Part shown: positions 46,344-57,051 of the stretch, one piece after another | Layout of the letters: every line of letters begins with the position of its first letter | How positions within the stretch are numbered: position 1 is the first letter of the stretch | NCBI GenBank assembly: GCA_902806595.1 | Contig: CADCXC010000010.1 | Span: 1,054,001 to 1,118,000, forward strand | Origin: Pyrenopolyporus hunteri | Lineage: Eukaryota; Ascomycota; Sordariomycetes; Xylariales; Hypoxylaceae | Length of the DNA: 64,000 nt | Direction of reading: 5' to 3' | The notes under the pieces: generated by a model | What the model saw: only the letters and a program-made list of their open reading frames with translations | Databases searched by the model: none | What the model was told of the DNA's origin: nothing | Position numbers and translations under genes: made by a program

Positions 46344-48975
46344 ATGCGATTGGGTGGTGGACCTGGGCTCCGTCTGATTGTTAATGCTCCATCGTCATTT
46401 CAGTTTCTACTAAGATCTACTCCAGCCAAGCATGCGCATTCCTTGCATTCTTTAAGCCCTTGTCTTGTTATATCTACTGCTGCTATATATACCACTACCA
46501 CTGCTTTTGGCTCACGCCCCTCTCGTCTCTTGTCAAATCGCTCCTCTCCCCTCTTCGGCAAATATTCAACAACGCATGCCAGGATGGCTTCCACACTAAC
46601 CCTACCCAAGTTGCCTATCTTCGAAGCGATCTCCGGACACAACCCGCAGTCCACTGCTGTCGTCCACTGCCTATCCCGTCGAACGTTTAAGTATGGCGAG
46701 CTGCTCCCAGATGTGTGTCGTGTGCGCGACCGGATACTCGAGGCGGCGGGGAAGTCGGACATCCGGGGAGAGCGGGTTGCATTTCTCATAGAGAATAGCT
46801 ACGACTACGTCGGTATGAGCCATTCGGTCGCCAGATACTCGGAAACTATGAAAATCAGCCACTGACACCCACGATCTAGTCACATACCTTGCCATACTAG
46901 CGTTGCGCGCCATCGCCTTACCCTTATCGCCCCCATTTCCGGCCCCCGAACTACAATACATCCTTTCGCAGTCTCAAGCTATACTGTTGCTGCACTCGCC
47001 GAAGTATGCCTCGAAAGTCGACGAGGTCCTCACTACGCCGAGTAAAGAGCTTGATGTAACACCATCGCCATTAGCTGTACAGTTACCGAAACACCTCGGC
47101 GCAATCTCAGAGACGTTCGAGCCGGTCACACTGCTAGAAGATGGAGATACAGAGGGCGCCGGGATGATGCTTTACACATCTGGTACAACTAACCGACCGA
47201 AAGGAGTACTATTGCCGGAAAGCGCACTCACAGCTCAGGCTCGTGCCTTGATTGAGGCCTGGAAATACTCACCATCGGACAGGCTCTTACACGTCCTCCC
47301 ACTCCACCACATTCACGGCACCGTAAACGCGTTGCTCACGCCACTCTTCGCTGGTAGCAGCATTGAATTCCTCTTCCCTTTCAACGCTGATACAGTATGG
47401 CGACGTTTCGCAACCCCATTCTTGGACTCTCCTCAGGTTGCCGCCGCTACGGCCAAGGCGAACGATATCGCCCAACCCGTGAAGGCAAATGGCATCACGA
47501 ACAGCGTGGCCCATCCGCTCAAGGCAAACGGCATCGTCAAACCCAACAGTATTCCGAATGGCCTTCCGCATCCGCTTGTCAAGACGAACAGCTTCAATCC
47601 ACTGGTAGCGGAGGCGAACGGCGCGGTCACTCCAATCACAGAAACCAACGGCACCAGCACTCCAGCCCTGGAACTGAACGGGTTCGGCCATCCCATCTCC
47701 TCGGAAATCAGCCGTCTAGCAGCCGTCATTAGCCATCTCGCCGCCGAGGTGAACAACCTCGCTGCCAAGATCAGCCAGCCAGCGCAGCCGGCTCAACCGG
47801 CTGCGTTGACAAACGGTCTTAATCACGCCATCTCACAACAGGCGAACGGCATCGCTCCCTCCCCGGCCCTATCAGCTAATGGTTTTGATACGCCGATTCC
47901 GTCAACAAGTGGCATTAACACCCCCGTTGCGGAAGCAAACACCGTGAAGCAACCGGAGCCGCAAAAACCAGCGCCTGCTGCTGCACACCCAGGCAACGAG
48001 GACAAGTACAAGAACATGTCGCGTGTCAAGATTACTTTCTTCACCGTCGTGCCGACGGTATACACGCGTCTCCTCTCTACGCATAAGACGCTAGCCCCGG
48101 CCGTCGCTGAGGCCGGCCGCATCGCCATCAGCCCCGAACACATGCGCGTATCCATCTCCGGATCAGCAGCTCTCCCCACTCCGGTCAAGCGCGCCTGGAA
48201 GGACCTCAGTCGTGGCAACGTGCTACTAGAGCGATACGGCATGACGGAAGTAGGTATGGCGCTATCCTGCGGCCTCGACTTTGGCGACCGCGTCGACGGC
48301 AGCGTCGGCTGGCCATTACCCGGCGTGGAGGCGCGGCTCGTCGACAACGAGACCGGCACCATCATCGAGGACACGGACCCCGCCGACCCTTCGGCTCCTG
48401 AAAAGGAGCGCTCCGGCGAGATCCAGCTCCGCGGCGCCAACGTGTTCCGCGAATACTGGGCCAACCCGGCCGCCACATCCAAGGAGTTCATCCCCTCAGA
48501 CGACGGCAAGGGGCCGTGGTTTAAGACAGGCGACGTCGCGGTGCGCCGGCCCGTACCAACCTCCGGCCTCGGCGCGAGCGGCGAATGGGCCCAGGGCCCC
48601 ATGTACTTCATCCTGGGACGACAAAGCGCAGACATCATCAAGTCGGGCGGGGAGAAGGTATCCGCTCTAGAAGTAGAGCGGGAGCTGCTTTCGCTCCCGG
48701 AGATCGCGGAGGCGGCGGTAGTGGCCGTGCCGTCGGGCAAGTGGGGCCAGAAGGTCGGCGCCGTCATCATCCACAGCCCCGAACACCTGCGCGAGCGGCC
48801 CGCCTGGCGGCCCCTCGACATGCGCCGCGCGCTGAAGGGCAGGCTGGCGAATTATAAGATCCCCCAGGTCCTTAGGGTCGTCGAGCATATCCCCCGAAAC
48901 GCGATGGGCAAGATTAATAAGAAGGATCTCCTGCGCAAGGTGTTCCTGGATGATTTTAGTGGGGATGAGATGTGA
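46344..48975 (+). CDS. Malonyl-CoA-synthetase-like acyl-CoA synthetase with large repeat insert
   Basis: Two exons, 46344-46812 and 46880-48975, give 854 aa. The GTATGA donor and GATCTAG acceptor join SYDYV to TYLAILALRAIALPL. The family is the ANL adenylating superfamily, closest in pattern to ACSF3/malonyl-CoA synthetase: LYTSGTTNRPKGVLLPE (ATP-loop, about 254-270), LHVLPLHHIHGTVNALLTPL, FFTVVPTVYTRLL, ERYGMTEVGMALS, FKTGDVA, and the catalytic-lysine end AMGKINKKDLLRK (Lys834). Family members are about 570-600 aa; the extra length comes from an insert at about residues 337-533 made of imperfect ANG-containing repeats, inside the N-terminal adenylation domain. The first 80 residues contain no Asp or Glu and many Arg/Ser, so a mitochondrial presequence is likely; an ATG at the MASTLTLPKL position is the alternative cytosolic start. 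Substrate (malonate or another short acid) is inferred. Confidence 0.88.
47419..48009 (+). repeat. Coding tandem-like repeat insert in the acyl-CoA synthetase
   Basis: About 197 codons (residues roughly 337-533) of imperfect repeats of 12-18 residues built on an ANG/TNG core followed by a hydrophobic residue and a distal Pro-Leu or Pro-Ile, for example VKANGITNSVAHPL, LKANGIVKPNSIP, EANGAVTPI, ETNGTSTPAL, ELNGFGHPI, QANGIAPSPAL and SANGFDTPIP. Within it lies a helical triplet of 7-residue units (47710-47772). The frame stays open throughout and both sides resume the family alignment, so this is translated sequence rather than an obvious intron. Confidence 0.8.
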
Positions 48976-50277
48976 GAGGGATAGTTACTCTACTTCCGAG
49001 TTGAGGCGGGATGATGGGGTAATGTAAGGGAACCGGGGATGAGATGGAGATAAGGGAACGGATATGATATATGATAGGACACTACATGAGAAGAAGAAGA
49101 AATGATCGGAGGAGGAGAGGGGCTAAGATAAGATCTGGCTCGAGATCTACTACAACCATCTTCGCGCGACATCCATACATCACACCTCACATCACTCACA
49201 TCACTATCATAGGGTACCATATCTACTACGCATTTTACGTAAGGGTTAGGGTTATGTGTGGGAGTGCGGCATCATGATTCTAGCTGGCAGTTAGCTATAT
49301 ACCTAGGTAGGTACTCACATACCCAGGTATCTATCTATTCATACGATCGAGCAAGGGGAGGAGATAAGAGGGAAAGGGATTAGAAGCCCGATCCAACATG
49401 CGATAGGAGGTGCAATACCGGGCGGATGGGGCTGCCGCCCACCTGCCCGGTTAATAGGTAACTAGTCGAATGCAAATTGGGAATCGAATGAACTCAAAGA
49501 ACGAGTTGAGATGTGGTAATGTGCTATTATGCATGAAAGAGGCGGGTACCTATTGGACTGTTGCGGGAGTTTCGTGTTCATATATGGCAGTTACCTATTT
49601 ATATCCCCGTATCAATGCCTTGTATATACTGAATATTATTCCTCTTGCCTGTCTGCTAATCCGCGTTCCGCTGGCCTTACAGCTCGTTTATTATGGGGAA
49701 TTAGGAGATCGTAGGTGTTCTCCTGCCGCGGCGAGAGGAGCATTTACCTTCCTTCAATTACGTTGACTTGCATACCGTACCTAGGTACTTTTTCAATTAA
49801 GGGATTCATATCGGGAAACTGGTTCGCTGAGGGCTGACCAGCAGGCAAATGCCCGTCAAAAGTGCTGAATCGCATGCCTTTTTCCTCAAAAATACGGTCT
49901 TTATTAATTCGTATGATATCGCCTACTATCTGCGGGAAAGAAAAATGCCCTGGCTGCTGTATAAGCAGATGGGGAAAACGTGATATCTCACCGGCAACTT
50001 TTGCTCGATTATTTCATCCCCCGCCATCCGACGTCGATAACAGAGGCATACACCGCATCATATCAGAGACAATAGCATTGCTTTGTCTGGTAGTCTAGGG
50101 ATCCCCTCGTGTCGCTTGTTAAATATAGCTCACCAATATTGAGGGCTAGCGATAGGTGACTAGTAAGACTGATAACCCGCTTCCGCCGATAGGTATGATC
50201 GAGTATCCATACCGAGGAATACAGATCGTCCCAAGAAAAATTGTGGTTTGGCTATCCGCCGAAAGTCGTATGGTAAT
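48976..50277. other. Intergenic region
   Basis: Convergent 1.3-kb spacer. Contains two TTAGGG-like units near 49242-49254, GGTACC motifs (49212, 49545) and a CCTAGGTAGGTA segment near 49303. Frames of 60-98 codons are unsupported. Confidence 0.5.
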
Positions 50278-51154
50278 CTAGACGGTAAACTTGGCTCTCG
50301 CTCGGGTGCTGCCGCTATGAGCGGAATCGGTGTGGCCGGAAAACTCGACGACTTCGTTGGGAGGTAGTTTCAGGATATCCTTGAACCGCTTGCCAATAGA
50401 AAGCAGAATCTTCTGACCCTTCTCGGGAGAGCGCCCCTTTCCACCAGACACGTCGCCGTCTCCACGACCGGGAATACTCTTTCCTATAGTCCTAGTCCAG
50501 ACGCCGATACGGTAAAATGCCTTACGGACGTTGACGACGACGCCCATGACCTCGCCGTCGTCCTCATCCTCGAGGGTCTCGCCGATCGCGGCCAGCATCG
50601 TATGCAGCCACAGATCGTTGATATCCACGTTACGCTTGTCCTTGAATTGGTACGACCACTTGCCGCCGTGCTTGTTCTGCGGGTCTTCCCACTCCGGTCG
50701 TACGCCTTCCTTGAACAGGTGGTAGTCGGACTTTAAGGCCAGGTCGGATACTGGCGCGATATTATTCTAGAGCGGGGGTTAGACGGATTTTACGAAGGAA
50801 TGCGGCGAAAGTCACTCACATAAATGCCCCAAAACTCCTCGACGGAGTTGAAGGTAATAACGTCCTTAAGTAGATCATTCCAGTTGTCACCCTGTTTTAT
50901 TAATATCGACATGTTAGCCTCGGGATATGTTGCGCAGTGACTAGATAGGTTGAAATACTAACCTTGCCGCTGGAAGGTTTGGTGAACCACAAAGTCCATT
51001 TGTTCTGAAGCGGATGTTTGACATTGAAGTTATCTTTGTCATGGAAAACCGTAATCAGCTTACCACTGTCGGGTTCGTTATTAGGCGTCGAATTCGAGTC
51101 GTCGCCGCCGGTAGGCGAGATGGGGATAGTGGTGAGATCGACTTGTTCAGACAT
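50278..51154 (-). CDS. Translation initiation factor eIF4E
   Basis: Three exons: 51154-50963, 50891-50820 and 50766-50278, giving 250 aa. Introns are GTTAGT...AAACAG (71 nt) and GTGAGT...CTCTAG (53 nt). The joined protein shows the eIF4E core: FHDKDNFNVKHPLQNKWTLWF, GDNWNDLLKDVITFNSVEEFWGIYNNI, RPEWEDPQNKHGGKW and NDLWLHTMLAAIGE. The cap-stacking and cap-contact tryptophans and the glutamate of RPEWED are present, as is the tryptophan of VEEFW used to bind eIF4G. It binds the mRNA 5' cap in the cytoplasm and recruits the eIF4F complex. The N-terminus is a disordered Ser/Asp/Asn-rich tail of about 30 residues. Yeast eIF4E is 213 aa. Confidence 0.95.
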
Positions 51155-52242
51155 TCTGAATTACGAGGGCCAGTATCGGATAGGATGCGCGGCGTGTACT
51201 CGGCGTGGGGGAAAACCCAAGTTTTGGATGTGGGTATCTCAGGTTGACGGGTTTGCGACTCTTGGTGTTCTCGCCGTACAAGTCGACGTCGAAGTGTGCG
51301 CCTAGGAGCGGGATTGAGAATTAGGTACAGTACCTAATTAAAGTACCTAGGTGGGTATCGCGATTTTCGTCTGGGGAAGGAGTAACAACGAGCTTTGGGT
51401 CAAGTGATCCTTAGCTATGGCGCAGTTTCCTGGCTCGCAAGATGGCAACCAGGAAGGTAAGGTTCGTGTTGAAAATATTAGGGAGGAGGCGAACCAAGTA
51501 CCGTACCAGAGCGTAAGTAGGAGGTACCTAATGGAGGGGCAACCGTAGATGGTCTGCGGTCGCTGGTCGCAGAAGCGTCGAACGGGTGATCGGGTGATAA
51601 TTGATTGATAAAAACGGATGAAATGGTCGAAAAATAGACCAAGTCTCGCTCTTTTCCGCCTTTGGGTGGGTAGGAATTTAAATACGACTTTGCGCCAGGC
51701 AGAAGTCGGAATGTTTGGGCAGGTTCTTCGTCTCAAAGAAAGACCTTGAATAATTTTTTCGAACGTGCGTTTGTGATGAAGCAAAAAAGTTATTGTCGTC
51801 GCAGTAGTGGGGCCTCCTTAGGTTAAAAACTCAGAAGTCCGGTTTCAGCATGGCCATAATATGCACCTTTCCAACAATCCATTGTTTTAGTGGGTCATTG
51901 CCCTGGCTTAAGTCGCGGCGGGAAGGAGCACCGCCACATCTGTAGCGGTGGCATCACCTACATGTAGGACTTAGCTAGGACTTTAGGCCTACTACAAGTG
52001 ACTCATTCACCCAATACCTACCCTGTAGTTGACTATAAAGGGGCAGGCACGTAGCACCATTTCCACCTACATCCAACTCAAGCTCAGAACCAGAACATCT
52101 TAGACTCTCAGCTTCAACTTCAAAATCTTGACTTAAATCTGTTACAAGTTACAACTCCGATGTATTAAAACATTTGACTCGCTATATCGATCATGGTTTA
52201 TTCATTCTATAAAACCACAAAGTCACCCTATAATCCACCACC
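51155..52242. promoter_or_regulatory. Divergent promoter region (eIF4E / 2OG oxygenase)
   Basis: Head-to-head 1.1-kb spacer. It holds the TATA box of the oxygenase gene (52034-52039), TACCTA-type motifs near 51325-51350, and a 6-bp hairpin at 51929-51950 (CACCGC/GCGGTG, 10-nt loop). No gene seen; the 145-codon minus-strand frame at 51347-51784 has no recognisable content. Confidence 0.45.
52034..52039 (+). promoter_or_regulatory. TATA box upstream of the 2OG oxygenase gene
   Basis: TATAAA in the context GACTATAAAGGGG, about 205 bp before the ATG at 52243, followed by a C/A-rich leader. A good core match in otherwise TATA-poor promoters. Confidence 0.4.
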
Positions 52243-53070
52243 ATGGCGTCGCAAACATCCCGAGGCGTAGAGCCTCTCCTTCACCCTCAGGGGCCTGATG
52301 GTCCCCCGGTAGCAGTAACACGCATCGACTTTTCCAATACCGCACTAGCAGACCAGTATAGTCCGTACTTCGCTATGGTCATAGATAACCTTCTCACCCC
52401 AGCCGAATGCGCTGCCCTCCTCTCGTCCGCAGGTTCTGATTGGAAAACTCTAAACAAGGGAGACTCCTGGCGTGAGTGCGAACGCATTCTGTCGGTCTCT
52501 CCTGAGTGGGCCAATGCTTTGTCCGAGCGGCTTGCGCCTTACCTACCAGAGGAAGTTAAAGCTCTGAAGAAGGGCGACGAGCTAGCCGAGTACATCGCCG
52601 GCCTACCCAACTTAAAAGCTAGTCAGGGAGCTAGCAAGACAGTCTGGAGGCTTAAGGGAGCCAACGAGCGGCTGAGCTTCTTACGGTACCATCCTGGCGA
52701 TCATTTCAAGCCTCATTGTGACGCCCTATATTCGTCCGGAGACAAGGAGAAGAGCTTCCTAACCTGCCAGATTTACTTGAGCGATATGCCGGATGGCCAA
52801 GCGGGTGGTAAAAGCCCAGGAGGAGAAACGAGATTTTGGCCTAGCCGGGTAGGCATGGGTAGGAAGAAGAAGCCCGAGGATTCAGAGGAGGGAAACGAGC
52901 AGCAGGTAAAGGAGGAGGCGTTTCTCGACATTGAGCCCAAAGTTGGTAGGGCTTTGATTTTTCAACAGCGGATGTTGTGGCATTCGGGACAAGAAGTCAA
53001 AGACGGAGAGAAGTTTACTGTTCGGCTCGACATGATGTACGAGCATCGCTTCGAGAAGCCTTCTAGGTAG
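52243..53070 (+). CDS. 2-oxoglutarate/Fe(II)-dependent dioxygenase (P4H-type)
   Basis: Single-exon gene, 275 aa. The double-stranded beta-helix core has the iron-binding His158-Cys-Asp160 motif (HFKPHCDALY), the distal His247 (LWHSGQEV) and the 2-oxoglutarate-binding Arg261 (FTVRLDMMYEH). LRYHPGDHF and FLTCQIYLSD are further family strands; GGETRFWPS follows. The N-terminal part (residues 35-65, VIDNLLTPAECAALL) is the usual prolyl 4-hydroxylase-type start. It would hydroxylate a protein or small molecule with oxygen and 2-oxoglutarate; the substrate is unknown. No signal peptide is seen, so it is probably cytosolic. The ATG has a near-perfect CCACCATGG context. Confidence 0.9.
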   Translation: MASQTSRGVEPLLHPQGPDGPPVAVTRIDFSNTALADQYSPYFAMVIDNLLTPAECAALLSSAGSDWKTLNKGDSWRECERILSVSPEWANALSERLAPYLPEEVKALKKGDELAEYIAGLPNLKASQGASKTVWRLKGANERLSFLRYHPGDHFKPHCDALYSSGDKEKSFLTCQIYLSDMPDGQAGGKSPGGETRFWPSRVGMGRKKKPEDSEEGNEQQVKEEAFLDIEPKVGRALIFQQRMLWHSGQEVKDGEKFTVRLDMMYEHRFEKPSR

Positions 53071-53346
53071 GTTTCCTCGTAGTTTATGCGTTGATTGTTA
53101 CTTCGACACGGAAATAGATGTTTTATCGAGTCCCTGGTTTCCATTCACTATTTAGAACTTTTGCTTTCACTTAGTCACCATATCAAATTGGACCGAATCA
53201 GCTTCTGTACATCATGGATGAATATTACCATTAAGGGGCATTTATTAGATTTATAAATGATATCAAACGTCATATTCAACAGAGTAAGATGATCTTCTAA
53301 TTAACATTGAAGGCTTGAAAAGCACACATCATACAACATATCCATC

Positions 53347-53400
53347 CCTAAGCCTAACCCCAACCCTAACCCAGAGTCTAACCCTAACCCTGACCCTGAC
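53347..53400 (+). repeat. Interstitial telomere-type repeats (CCCTAA-like)
   Basis: A run of imperfect CCCTAA units with variants CCCCAA and CCCTGA, interrupted once by AGAGT. TTAGGG is the standard telomere repeat of filamentous ascomycetes. The run is short (about 54 bp) and degenerate, and sits far from any visible chromosome end. Confidence 0.75.
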
Positions 53401-53842
53401 CAAACCCATTTCCGGGTGCCTCTTACCTAGCTCATTATATTCTAAGTCATTATTCACAATCTGTTCCCCTCCTGTACTCTGCTATATGAAGGCGGATCTA
53501 GCGTATCTCCCACTTGGAAATCATAAACACCAAGAGCTACGGGGTCCACAAAATTGAAATGAGGAAAGAGACGCATCTGGCATTTTCATGTGGAAGTGGT
53601 GACGGGTTATAGGCCGCTTCCGAAATCAGGGAGCGTGGTAGGCGCAGTGACTCAGCAAACGGGAATCCGAATCCGCGACGGAAGGGGCGTGACATGGGAA
53701 CTGGAAGTCGCCCCTAAGTATTCCTTCCCACCTACTACGTAGCTCTTATTTTCACATTCCCATAGTGGCGCTGGGACAACCCGTTAATCGCTAATTCTGT
53801 GGTTGGGTAGGTAGTGAGGTGGGTTGGAAACTGAATGGTCGT

Positions 53843-53965
53843 TAGGTACCTACCTATTCATCGATCGGTTCCTCGTACTCGAGGAGTAGGTACCTACCTA
53901 CCTTCGACATATATACCTACCTACCTACCTACCTACCTACCTAGGTACCCACCCATAGGTAGGTA
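53843..53965. repeat. CTAC/GGTACC simple-repeat cluster
   Basis: Three TAGGTACC motifs flank an uninterrupted run of CTAC tetranucleotides at about 53914-53945, then AGGT-type copies follow. Ends about 130 bp before the F-box gene start. Confidence 0.8.
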
Positions 53966-54092
53966 AACACAACTGCACGAAATCTTAACTTTTTCTTCAA
54001 AGTCCCCAGTAAAAACATACTCGGTTGAACGTAACAAAACCCAAACCTCTCATTCCGTACGGCGGTAACCGCAACGGAGGCCTAATTTCACC

Positions 54093-55332
54093 ATGGCCTT
54101 AGAGAAGAAGGGTAGCCCCTTCGACTCCTTGCCCCCCGAGACGATCGCCCGCGTCTTCGCCAGTCTTCCGGGCCTGGCGTCTGTCCTGGCGTTCGGCAGT
54201 ATCTCGCGCCGATTCCGCGACATTTTGAAAGAACATGAGAGCTTCATCGCCCGTGGCGTCGCCGCTACGATTCTCCGCGATGATGACCCCGGCGTCCTAA
54301 AGTTGGCCTTCATGTCATGCGAAGCCAAGCTAATGGACAACACGACGGTGGAAAGCGTCCGTGAGTTCTTGCAGACATACGTCACTCGCAATCGATGGCC
54401 GGCACGACTCTACCGACTACGTGTGCTTCCGTCGATGCGCCAACTCAGCCTCGGTATCGAACTCTCACTGGATTGGATTACGACCTACGCGATGCCCTGG
54501 CCGGTTAAGCTACAGGACAAGCTCTTCACTGACACCGAGGCATCGCGCCACAAAAGACTGTTCTTCATACTCGAAGCACTAGTCAATATCTTCGGTAGGC
54601 CCTCGTTGACCTTCGTGACGACACCATTCCGACGGCTCATGAACATGTTCTGGGACGCGTTTTCGATCGCCGAAACAAACTCGGCTGTGGAACTAGCAAT
54701 GAGGTTTGAGAACCACGCAAAGACTTGTAAGTCTATCAGATATCGTCGGCAATCCAGCAAGGTGCCGCTTGCTAGTATCGTCGCTAACTACCAGTTAACG
54801 CGCAAATATAGCGAATAACAAGAGTAAGACCCACCTGCCGTGGCGCCTTGTTTTCAACCACATCCCGAGAGGTTGTGTCGACAGCGTGAAGAGGATTCAA
54901 AGAAGTGCTGGAAGTTGGAGTCAGACCACGGATTATTCGGATTTTGTAGGCATTGAGATCGCGTTGCAAGCGTACGCACGCGAGGCCCCGACTTTCGAAA
55001 TGTTTTCCGACGATCCCAATGCTGCTTGGGCCGGCGAAGACGTGAAGGACAGCCCGGTGGGGCGAAATCCTTTATTCTATGTCGACCCCAGATGGGGTTT
55101 CCGGAGCATGTGGTATTACTGGTTCTTCGAAACCTGCGACAAGGACCGGATCGAGTCGGTCATACAGAAAGGACGAGCTTGGTCTTGGGATGACAACACG
55201 GTGGACGGGTGGGAGGAGGAAGTGACCGCCTGCGTTATGTGGCATCAGGACCCCGATAATTCCGGCTCATCAGGCGCGGATAGGGCGATAGCTCTCCGGA
55301 AGTTTTTCACCGATTATTGGCTTCATGGATAA
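54093..55332 (+). CDS. F-box-like protein of unknown target
   Basis: Two exons, 54093-54726 and 54812-55332, give 384 aa. The intron has a GTAAGT donor, CTAAC branch site and TATAG acceptor, and the join continues as NNKSKTHLPWRLVFNHIPRG. The N-terminus has an F-box pattern: SPFDSLPPETIARVFASLPGLASVLAF, then SRRFRDIL (residues about 7-50). The rest is unrecognised but well-formed, with Trp-rich YVDPRWGFRSMWYYWFFETC and a late acidic DGWEEEVTACVMWHQD. F-box proteins act as substrate receptors of SCF ubiquitin ligases; the substrate here is unknown. Start has a CACCATGG context. Confidence 0.82.
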
Positions 55333-55574
55333 AAGCCGTATGAGAGGGGTGTTTCATAGTGATAATGTTCGGACAGGGATGGCGTATCTACCCTGCCACT
55401 ATGACATTCACTTCAGATACCGCTAACGTCTGCAAATAAAATCACCTAAATAGGTACCTAAGTTTAACTTCTCGTATGCCGTATCTTCTGGTCTACATCG
55501 TATAAGATCACCCTATACAAAGGGCTATCGTGATTGATACTTCTCGCTAAAATGGACTTAGTAACGCCCAAGGT

Positions 55575-56182
55575 CTACCGTATTTCGCCATCTTTGACCA
55601 GCCGACGAATAGTGTCAATACTTCCATGGACGGCCATTCTCGCTGTCTATAAACAAGGGGCATACTTATTAGTAAAAGTGTACAATAAAAGAGATCCTCG
55701 CCTAATCACGAATAAAGAATACCAAGGCGGCGCAAACTCACCTTCCAGCTCTTCTCCTCCAGCGCCCTCGCCTCCTCGCTCCCCTCCTCGACATCGGGGT
55801 ACATCCACTCGAAAGCGTACGTCATGAGCAGCTCGCCGTCGGGGCCCTTGCTCACGATATTCGAGATGGTGCTTCCGTCCGGCTGCTCGAAGTCGACGCG
55901 GCAGGGCTCGTAGTGCACGCACACCTCCCTGACGTACTTCCCGCCCGCCCCGCTCCCCAGCTCCGACCCCGACGCGAACCGCACCTCCCGCACCACCCTG
56001 AGGTTGCCCGTCTTCGCCGCCGTCTCCTCGGACAGCACGTTGCACTCCTCGATGATCGGCACGAATTCCTGCGCCCGCCGGACTTTGCGCTGCAGGCCCG
56101 CCCAGACTTGCGCTTGGGTCAGCGCGGGCGTGGCGCCGGAGGGGTTGATTGGGGCCGTGTAGGCGAGGTTAAAGGAGGCCAT
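55575..56182 (-). CDS. DUF1857 (SRPBCC-like) family protein
   Basis: Two exons, 56182-55742 and 55646-55575, give 170 aa. The GTGAGT donor and TTTATAG acceptor join EEKSWK to TARMAVHGSIDTIRRLVKDG, matching the conserved C-terminal helix of the family. The N-terminus FNLAYTAPINP, followed by LTQAQVWAGLQRKVRRAQEFVPIIEEC, is also typical. The SRPBCC/START-like fold binds hydrophobic ligands, but no function is established for DUF1857 proteins. No signal peptide. GC-rich exon 1. Stop lies about 240 bp after the convergent F-box gene. Confidence 0.88.
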
Positions 56183-57051
56183 CTTCTTTTTTTACCCGTT
56201 TTTTTCTTTTCTTTCTCTGAAAGAATTAGGAAGCTGGAAGATGAAAATCTAGAAATGGATATTACTTGTAACGTTGTGGTGAGTACGGATGATTATTCTC
56301 GGAGACCGAAAAATGACATCGTGACGTCAGACGGTCAAACTAGGAAGCGTTTGTTAACTACCTACCTATATACGCCCCGTGATGATTGGGTATTCGGACT
56401 TGTTGGGGGGATTCCGGGCTGTACCGCGCTGATATACCCTCCTCCGCCAAACCGCTAAATCCGAGATTTTGTCAATGGAAGAGTGACCTTCTGTGTAGTC
56501 GTAGAATCTTAGGGATGCCATCAATGGTAATCCCACTTTCATGTCGGGTATGCGCTAGGATACAGCGTATAGGTTGGAATTTATACTGGCTTTAGGTGCT
56601 GAAGGCCCCGTATTTATGGTGGATTAGTGCGGGATTCAGCGCTATAGCTCACCATGACTTTAGCGTCTTTCCGCCATAAAGTTGGCCATCCGTCTTCACA
56701 CGGATTTCTTAGGCTTCATCAGGGCATGGGTGCTGATGTTATACTCAATTCAATCACTTTTCATATTGGACATACCATATGACGGAACTGGCTACCTCGA
56801 GTTTTGAGAAGGGTGTATTTAATTATTAATTATATTTTTATAGTTATTTTCTTGTGGATCCAGCGATAGTTTTCTTCGCAATCACATAATCTCTAGCAGA
56901 ATATCACGTCGCATAATTTTCGGGCCAGGCATAGGTCGAAGAACCGACTCCTGATTTTACCCCTGAGTACATTCTATCAAACTACCGTACTATAATTCCT
57001 TGCTCGGGTATATAACACATCCATATTCCTTAAAAACGCTCTAGGGAATGC
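56183..57051. other. Intergenic region
   Basis: Lies between a minus-strand 5' end and the 3' end of the next minus-strand gene. AT-rich, especially 56815-56860. No gene seen. Confidence 0.5.

Larger units (their letters stand above)
53071..54092. other. Intergenic region rich in repeats
   Basis: One kilobase between two plus-strand genes. It holds the telomere-type repeat at 53347-53400, the CTAC microsatellite near 53914-53945 and GGTACC motifs at 53845, 53889 and 53944 (separate entries). Confidence 0.6.

Noticed and set aside
51929..51950. Hairpin CACCGC/GCGGTG with a 10-nt loop upstream of the 2OG oxygenase
   Set aside because: Six base pairs are expected by chance at this scale; no T-run or conserved context.
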